Positions 8,566-14,379 of a DNA stretch of 14,379 nucleotides are shown in pieces (position 1 is the first letter of the stretch; each line of letters starts with the position of its first letter). Both the position numbers and the translations under genes were made by a program. Source of the DNA: Pyronema omphalodes (taxonomy: Eukaryota > Ascomycota > Pezizomycetes > Pezizales > Pyronemataceae). The notes beneath the pieces were generated by a model that worked only from the letters and a program-made list of their open reading frames with translations, was not told the DNA's origin and ran no database searches. Location: positions 1 to 14,379 of the forward strand of contig JAJJXM010000211.1 of the NCBI GenBank assembly GCA_024516155.1. The letters run 5' to 3'.

Positions 8566-10380
8566 GAAAAAAACAAAGAAGAAAACAGCGTTTGAAATGA
8601 TAAATTGACAATGGTCGTCACATTTGAAATGTCAATAATGGTGGAAGTTTTATTCAAGCTTGTTCGGTTTCTGATATGGATGTGTTATCTATCCATTATT
8701 AATTGGCATCGATCACTCTGTAATGTTTGATAACGACATTAGACATCTATCGATTTCGAATGGACTCCTTACGGAAACTGTTGACTCATTCATCAGTTGT
8801 CACCCGGCGGCATCATATAGCACAACACAAGACTCAACTCTGCTCCGAACGATGAAGATATCAAACAGCATAACGACATGTGATACTGTCAGTGATATGG
8901 CAATTTTATATGCATGAATATACTCGGTTCACTCTATGCTAACAATTCGCATGATTTACTTTGACGTATCAAAATAACATGATCGAACCTGTAGCTGCCA
9001 AGTTGAACTGAATTTCTCGACCCTCGCTGGCCCTTACTCAATCTTCAAATTTGTCCAACGAGATTTTTAGTAAGTGTGCCATGAGATAGGTGCTCTGAAA
9101 TTCAGACCTCCTAGTCGTACAATCCAGTTCGCAACGTCATCATCGGTGAATGATGTGGGTATTCAATGACAGTACAGATTGGAGTATTGTCTAAATGTGA
9201 TGATACTGTCGTTGAAAAGCCGGGCTTCCAGGAGGAAAATATAGAGGCTTCTTATTTACGATGATAATTGTTGTGAAATGTATTCCTGAATAAAATACCC
9301 GAGTCCTCGACAGTTGATAGACAGTTCAAAACCGAGAGTGAGGCTGAATTGCATGGCATTGTCATCAAAAATCTACCGCATCCTATGCAAGAGTTATCTT
9401 ACGATAATGAAACTACCGAGAATTAGATACCTTCAACGTACATACACTAGTTTTGCTGACGCGGGATTGAATAGCCTACGTAAAAATAGGTTTGTTAAGT
9501 GCTGTGGTTTGGTTTTATTTGCTTTGTATGCGCTGTGGTTTGGTTCGAAACTTATAAGCGGTTGTTGGCTAACCGCATTGGTACACGGGCGGACAAAAGC
9601 CTTTTTTTGACATAGCAACGCGCGCAACACATACTCGCAATAGCGCCTGAAAACCGACCCTACAACACCGAAACCCCATCCAAATCACCGTAGATATCAA
9701 TAAAACTTCGTATACACTGATGCTGAGTGAGAACAAGTGTAACAGTGCCAGAGACGGCACTGACCGGGGGTCAGTAGAAAAAAATGAATTGACCGGATCA
9801 GAGAGGGGTCAGCTCACGTGTGCCTGTGGTGACTGATGATGCCGCAACGGCGACGACTATCTGTCCCAGGAGTAGGCTGCAGTGAACCAGACAAGAGTGG
9901 TCGTGCCTGACTAGAATTCAATTCCATACTTAATCTATAAAGAAGTTTTGATCTATTCTTTTCTATGCTAGAGAATTAATCCAGTCTACATGTATTTCCA
10001 AAGGAAATTCCATCACATATTATGTTGTTTCCTCCTACATTATCGAGATCCCGCTTACGCTTACCTTTATTCCATCCTCCTTACTCACAAAATCCAATCA
10101 TCCCGAAACATTCTCGACAAATAACATCCACAGCCTCACCCGTAATCCTAGTGACACCTCACTGACCCTGACCCGGTCGGAGTCATCTCTACACACTAAT
10201 TGAAGTTGATGTTGGTATCAAAAACGTCGTTCCTATGCATCACCCCGGGGTCTCATAATCTACTCTTCTCGGCATAAGAAATAGATCCACCGATACGACA
10301 TCCCCAATTGACCTGCCTGAAGTGACGGGATATACTATCATCATGGATGATGTGACGGCTCAGGCAAAATGACACGAGAT
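8554..10380. other. Gene-poor inner arm (right), mirror of 6580-8452
   Basis: Nothing beyond the mirrored elements. Frames at 9314-9610 and 9433-9630 overlap on opposite strands and carry no recognisable motif. Confidence 0.5.
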
Positions 10381-10389
10381 TTTATGACG

Positions 10390-10575
10390 CGTGGTTGGAG
10401 GCAGGTGCTAATGCCATTCTGAAAGGAGTTATACGAAACCCAATAGCACAAGCTGATCCTGTCTGCAAGACCTACAGTAGGGTTTATTTGAAATTAGAAT
10501 TGTCGGATATGTCGAAGGACCCTTGGAAAAGCTTTGGAAGAAGGTACTGAAACTCCGTTTTCACCATGTACAGAC
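10390..10575 (+). pseudogene. Right-arm mirror of the decayed coding fragment
   Basis: This is the same fragment as at 6365-6574. It reads FYDAWLEAGANAILKGV onward, then leaves the left-arm frame after DPWK, because GGAAAAGC here is GGAAAATAGC on the left (2 bases). The frame stops soon after. No family recognised. Confidence 0.2.
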
Positions 10576-10964
10576 TTTATTTTAGTCCATTCCATTTTGT
10601 AATGGCTAACACGATCAAGGTGTTCGATGATTCTGATGCGTTTGAAGGTTACACATTTATTAGACCTCAAATTATAGATATTACAACGCTCCTTTTCCCT
10701 GTAGTAGATACAAAGTGTTTGCTTTATGTTTTCCAAATCCATCGCTAATGAAGAAATAAGCTATCGAGTTCTTTTATAACAGTCATGGAACAATACATGT
10801 ATTGTGTGTATGGTGGTGGAAATGGGGATGAAGGCGGCAGCGCCAGCAGAGTAGGAGGGTATACGATGGTGGGCCCCAGGAGGTTGAAGACAGTATCGAT
10901 GTAGCTTGGCATGTGAATAATTTGTAATCATCACGTTGCTTTCAATGAAGCGCTAATAAAGTGG

Positions 10965-11408
10965 CTAATCACGTACCTTTTGATGAAAATGTAGAGCACC
11001 AATATAGTGGTCGATTACGGCAATTTGAATGAAGTAGCTTTCCAAGTGTATTGAGGACAGCACTAATGCGGATCGGCTAAATTCAGGAATTGTGCTCCAA
11101 ACATTATGACATGTCAAAACATTCACATACCATTCAAAAATGCTTTCAAAAAGGCTTTTAAAAAGGCTTCTAAAACGGGAAATGCACAATCCGGCAATGG
11201 TTTCCAAATATCACATGTTCTGCAGTAACAAAGCATTATTCGGTGTACCACATTTTCCACAGACAAACGGTTGTAGTAGGCGATAACATTTCTCATTGCA
11301 TGACCATTTTGAAATTACGCAACGTTTATCTCGCCCATACGCCCTAGACTCCATCTTGTGATGCGCGATATACGTTCTTGCCAAAAGATATCTTGGGCCC
11401 AACGACAA
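10965..11408 (-). pseudogene. Right-arm mirror of the cysteine-rich ORF, split in two frames
   Basis: The N-terminal part reads from 11408 to 11211 and the C-terminal part from 11207 to 10965. The break is a 2-base AC dinucleotide missing relative to the left arm. Other single-base differences are present in runs of G and T, for example GG against G in GAATTTAGGCC. I recognise no family. Confidence 0.2.
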
Positions 11409-12049
11409 AATGTTAGACCCGTCAGGATACTACTGAGAATATATTATCCAGCCCCCCTGTCTTTTATAAGGAATATTTTCAGTAAGCTGATGACTCGATC
11501 TTTGCGATTTGAGGGGTAATTTTGGAGAAAAAGCGGGTATAAGTTCTTTAAATCTTGTATGGAGAGCTGAAAATTTGGACCACCTTTAGCACCCTGCAGA
11601 ACCTCAGAAATAACTGTAGGGAAATCACACGAGTGATACATGATGAGTAGCTCTAACCCCAAACCAGTCCTCTAAGTTATGCGCAAATATTATTATACAT
11701 ACATCACACGAGTCTCCGAACCGTAAATTTACACTGCATCGGTACGCTCGGTTTTCGCGACTCCGCCATGTCTTCAATATATACCACGTAATTGCGCGAC
11801 TAACAGCCTTCGCATTCGCTGCATAGTCAATCACTTGAAGCTTGTTGGGCGCACATGAATTTTGGTGCATAAATATGTACCTTATGAGGGAAGGAGGGGG
11901 AAATCTGTTCTTGACAAGCCTGAGGGCTGAAATTCAGATCTTACGCTCACTGAACTGGCCCTTTGAATTGGCTTGTCTGACTCGTCCTGAATTCTCCAGC
12001 ATGGTGAATCGTGTTGTCGTTTTTCGTTTTTGTCGCATAAATGTGTAAA

Positions 12050-12057
12050 TGACGTCA
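12050..12057. promoter_or_regulatory. CRE-type palindrome TGACGTCA (right)
   Basis: Mirror of the site at 4908-4915, upstream of the small ORF at 12326 with a TATAATATA-like stretch at about 12080-12089. Confidence 0.3.
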
Positions 12058-12325
12058 GGCTTGTATCGGTGACCGCTCCTATAATATACACTGTCGGATA
12101 ATGAAAGCAGTCAACGGGCAATGCCGCTTTGAAGAGCACAGAGGGCAGATGAACTAACCCCAGGTGGTGGTTAGCGGCGATATTTAGCTCACCGCAGCCG
12201 GGCCGGTTGTATTGTCCAAGACTGACGAGTGGCATGTACTGAAATGCTTGCCGCCTGCCAATGCCTCGCGGAAGCACCAAAACACGTTGTCAGTATCTTA
12301 CGGCATCCGAGACACTAGATAGCAG

Positions 12326-12496
12326 ATGTCGTTTGTAGTGGACAACAATCTCGCTTCGGAAGCGGGAAATATGAACCCACGTCTTTCGTCATCTAGCCCC
12401 GAACAAACTGAAGACGAAAGTCACGGAACTCTTGGACATCATGGTCCAACTGACAAACGGGATGGAAAATGCCTCGTATATCTGGTTACCGGCTGA
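12326..12496 (+). pseudogene. Right-arm copy of the small upstream ORF, frameshifted
   Basis: This mirrors the 64-codon ORF at 4445-4639. The start and the first 31 codons match, but an extra A in AAA at 12417-12419 (AA in the left copy) shifts the frame, and translation stops at 12494-12496 after 56 residues. The left frame looks more protein-like after this point, so the left version is probably the correct one. The difference is again a homopolymer length change. Confidence 0.35.
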
Positions 12497-12654
12497 AGGA
12501 AACAGAAAGGACAGATATTGATGGATTTATATCGCCCCAGCGGTGTCAAGCGTCGTCCATAAAAATTCGACCAGTTCAGCAATTAACTTGGTTTCCCATC
12601 CATCCCTCCTAAAAGACTTGATTGCACCAAGAAGAGCCAACACTTACACCCATC

Positions 12655-12668
12655 TGACGTATCAAAAA
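12655..12668 (+). promoter_or_regulatory. TGACGTATCAAAAA word upstream of the F-box gene
   Basis: This 14-base word lies about 110 bases before the F-box ATG. The left mirror is at about 4300-4312 (one T shorter). The same word occurs a second time in each arm near the centre (8032-8045 and 8962-8974). It may be a control site; the role is inferred only from recurrence. Confidence 0.25.
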
Positions 12669-12776
12669 CATCTAAGTTAAGCACAAACATCAATAGTACC
12701 ATCACCTTCTAAGCACCCGACACATTTTAATCGCCAATTTTTCTTACATTGCCCATTCTTGCTTAATTTCAGAACA

Positions 12777-14061
12777 ATGCCGAGACGAGTCCAATTATTA
12801 GATCTCCCCACGGAGTTGCTTTATGAAATTGTCTCATATGTACGCCTCCCGTTTCAAATTCAACAGAGATATAATTAGGAGTAAACTGATTTGGTGATGT
12901 CATATCTAGCTTGAGCCACCTGAGCACTCAACCTTACGCAAAACATGCTGGACAACCCGCAATGTCATTGCTCCACATGCTTTCAAGGACCTCACCCTTA
13001 ACTTTCAGCGGAGAGGAGTGGCCCAACGCCATTTACAGTCTCTAGAGTATGAAGGTGGAATCACTCGTGCAGCGGTGAAAGAGCACATCCGAACGCTGAG
13101 TATTCTGGAGCCAAGAATGTATCGAGGGACAACACATCTATGGGGCGAACCAGAATCCGAGGCAGCTGGAGGCAGGAATCTACTGTCCGTCTTTCAAAAA
13201 CTAGAAGGCTTTCAGTATGTTTATGCGTCTCTCTAGAGTATAAGAATTGTCAGCTAATAATAGTGTCAAAGAATTATCGATGTAGAATCCCATGGAAGAA
13301 CATACGATGCAATTTCCCAACTGCTAAAATACTTCGAGTCATTACAAGGCCTGAGGTGGGCGCATTTTATCCTGGATCATGCCAACATCGGCATTTCCCT
13401 CCGGTTTCCACATCTGACGAGATTGGTCATCCAGTGCGATGCAAGGATGCATCAATCCCTTGTGAGCATTTTCGCAGGAGCCCCAAGACTCACCCATCTT
13501 GCCCTGATATTGGGAGTGTCCCCGAGTAATGATGGTTCCTCTGTAACCTTATCAACGCTCTTTGGTCATCTAGACCCATCCAGTCCCCTGGAATTGGATT
13601 GCCTAAATCTAGAAGGCTGGGAGATTGATGATGCCGCCGTTCAAAACATTATCCCTCACCTCAGGAAGCTGCATAACCTGAATCTTGGTGAGCATGTTGA
13701 TGGCACAGAATTACTGTGGTCTGCGCTACAAGCCGAAGGTGTAAAGTTAGAGATTCTCTTCGCACCAGGGCATGCGTCACAGCAGCTACTTCAGTACCTA
13801 ACATCATTCTCAGGACTGAAGGAGGTATCGATATCGACTCCAGATGACGACATCTATGATGACTCGGATGTTTTTAATGTTGTAGATGTCATCCGAGCAC
13901 ATGCAATGACCTTGCAAGAAGTGGCCATCCTCATGAAATGGGGTTGTGAGGACCATAATTCTGAAGAAATTGCAGACGCTTTGGAAGCGTGCACTTGCGT
14001 GCGGAAGATTGCTCTATGTCTTTCAGGATATGATGCTACTACTGATTATTATCTTGAATGA
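12777..14061 (+). CDS. F-box protein with leucine-rich-repeat-like C-terminus, three exons
   Basis: Exons are 12777-12839, 12910-13214 and 13272-14061; introns are 70 bp (GTACGC...CTAG) and 57 bp (GTATGT...AAAG). The spliced frame stays open for 385 codons. Residues 6-52 form an F-box: LLDLPTELLYEIVSYL, then a Leu-Arg-Lys-x-Cys core and a Phe-x-x-Leu-x-Leu end. In this family the F-box binds Skp1 in an SCF ubiquitin ligase and the C-terminus selects the target. Residues from about 190 to 385 hold leucine-spaced strands (about 194-203, 229-236, 253-261) that look like irregular leucine-rich repeats; the substrate is unknown. A polypyrimidine tract and CAG end 4 bases before the ATG, so an intron may lie just upstream. 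The gene points outward from the palindrome centre. The F-box call is firm; the splice sites are inferred from the open frame. Confidence 0.85.
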
Positions 14062-14093
14062 TGTGACTTTATGTATGCATTTATGTTTTTAAT

Positions 14094-14119
14094 GTCCTAG
14101 TATTGGCCAATTCTAGGAC
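14094..14119. repeat. 26-bp near-palindrome with double CCAAT motif (right)
   Basis: This is the mirror copy of the element at 2845-2870, with no differences. It lies 33 bases after the stop codon of the intact F-box gene, between that gene and the polypyrimidine repeat. Confidence 0.6.
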
Positions 14120-14139
14120 TCACCTAATAGCCTGCAGCT

Positions 14140-14379
14140 GAGTCTCCGTTGTTTTGAAAGCACTTTGTTTCCATTTTTGTTTTAACTTATCTGTTTCACT
14201 TCTATTATTTACCTCTGTTTTTCGCTTCTGTTTTTTACTTCTGTTTCTTACTTCTGGTTTTTGGTTCTGTTTTTTAGTTCTGTTTTTTAATTCTGTTTTT
14301 CGTCTTATTTCTCTTTTCACTTCTTCTCCTTTGTACTTCTTCCTTTTGTTTTTTCCTTTTTTTGTTTACTTTTTCTTTT
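14140..14379 (+). repeat. Polypyrimidine mirror of the AACAGA-type repeat, cut by the window end
   Basis: This is the reverse complement of 2584-2820, with short run-length differences, for example A8 against A7 near 2600. The sequence still matches the left arm at the final base. Confidence 0.85.

Larger units (their letters stand above)
2584..14379. repeat. Giant palindrome of two 5.9-kb inverted arms
   Basis: The left arm (2584-8501) reappears in reverse complement as the right arm (8504-14379), separated by TT. Mirror coordinates add up to 17005 at the centre, about 16992 near 7559/9433, about 16967 near 6225/10742, and 16964 across the last exon of the F-box gene. The left arm is therefore about 41 bases longer, through scattered small indels. 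The 212-codon end of the F-box gene (2903-3541 and 13423-14061) is the same in both arms. The right arm still matches at the last base of the window, so the palindrome may continue. A real recent inverted duplication and a fold-back read or assembly artefact both fit. Confidence 0.97.

Noticed and set aside
8397..8611. Overlapping 67-codon frames on both strands across the centre
   Set aside because: They are the homopolymer hairpin read in both directions and mirror each other.
2584..14379. Terminal inverted repeats of a large DNA transposon or linear plasmid
   Set aside because: No unique core between the arms, and no transposase, DNA polymerase or RNA polymerase gene.

Overview
The window looks like nuclear DNA from a filamentous fungus. 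The basis is one spliced gene with very short introns (57 and 70 bp, GT...AG, one with the fungal-type donor GTATGT) that encodes an F-box protein. Most of the rest is gene-poor sequence rich in homopolymers and simple repeats. No rRNA, tRNA, CRISPR array, bacterial-type operon or recognisable transposase was found. The phylum cannot be fixed from the sequence; Dikarya is my best guess.

Layout. Positions 1 to about 2583 are a single-copy left flank: tandem repeats, long A, C, G and T runs, a TTTTA microsatellite, a 14-bp minisatellite and several G-rich blocks, with no credible gene. From about 2584 to the window end the sequence is one giant palindrome. The left arm (2584-8501) is repeated in reverse complement as the right arm (8504-14379), with a 2-base centre (TT, 8502-8503). 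The right arm still matches the left at the last base, so its true end lies outside the window. The centre is a nested hairpin: T28, A8, an 11-bp GC-rich stem, a T9 run, A28.

Each arm carries, from outside to centre: a polypurine/polypyrimidine AACAGA-type repeat, a 26-bp near-palindrome with a double CCAAT motif, a three-exon F-box gene reading outward, a small upstream ORF, then about 3.7 kb holding only weak, unrecognised ORFs. The F-box gene is open on the right arm (385 codons) and broken by two 1-base insertions on the left. The small upstream ORF is open on the left and broken by one base on the right.

Almost every difference I found between arms is a small insertion or deletion, mostly in homopolymers; base substitutions are nearly absent. 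This pattern fits one locus read twice with long-read errors (a fold-back chimera or mis-assembly), or a very recent real palindrome that was poorly polished. Deciding between these is the main question raised by the window.
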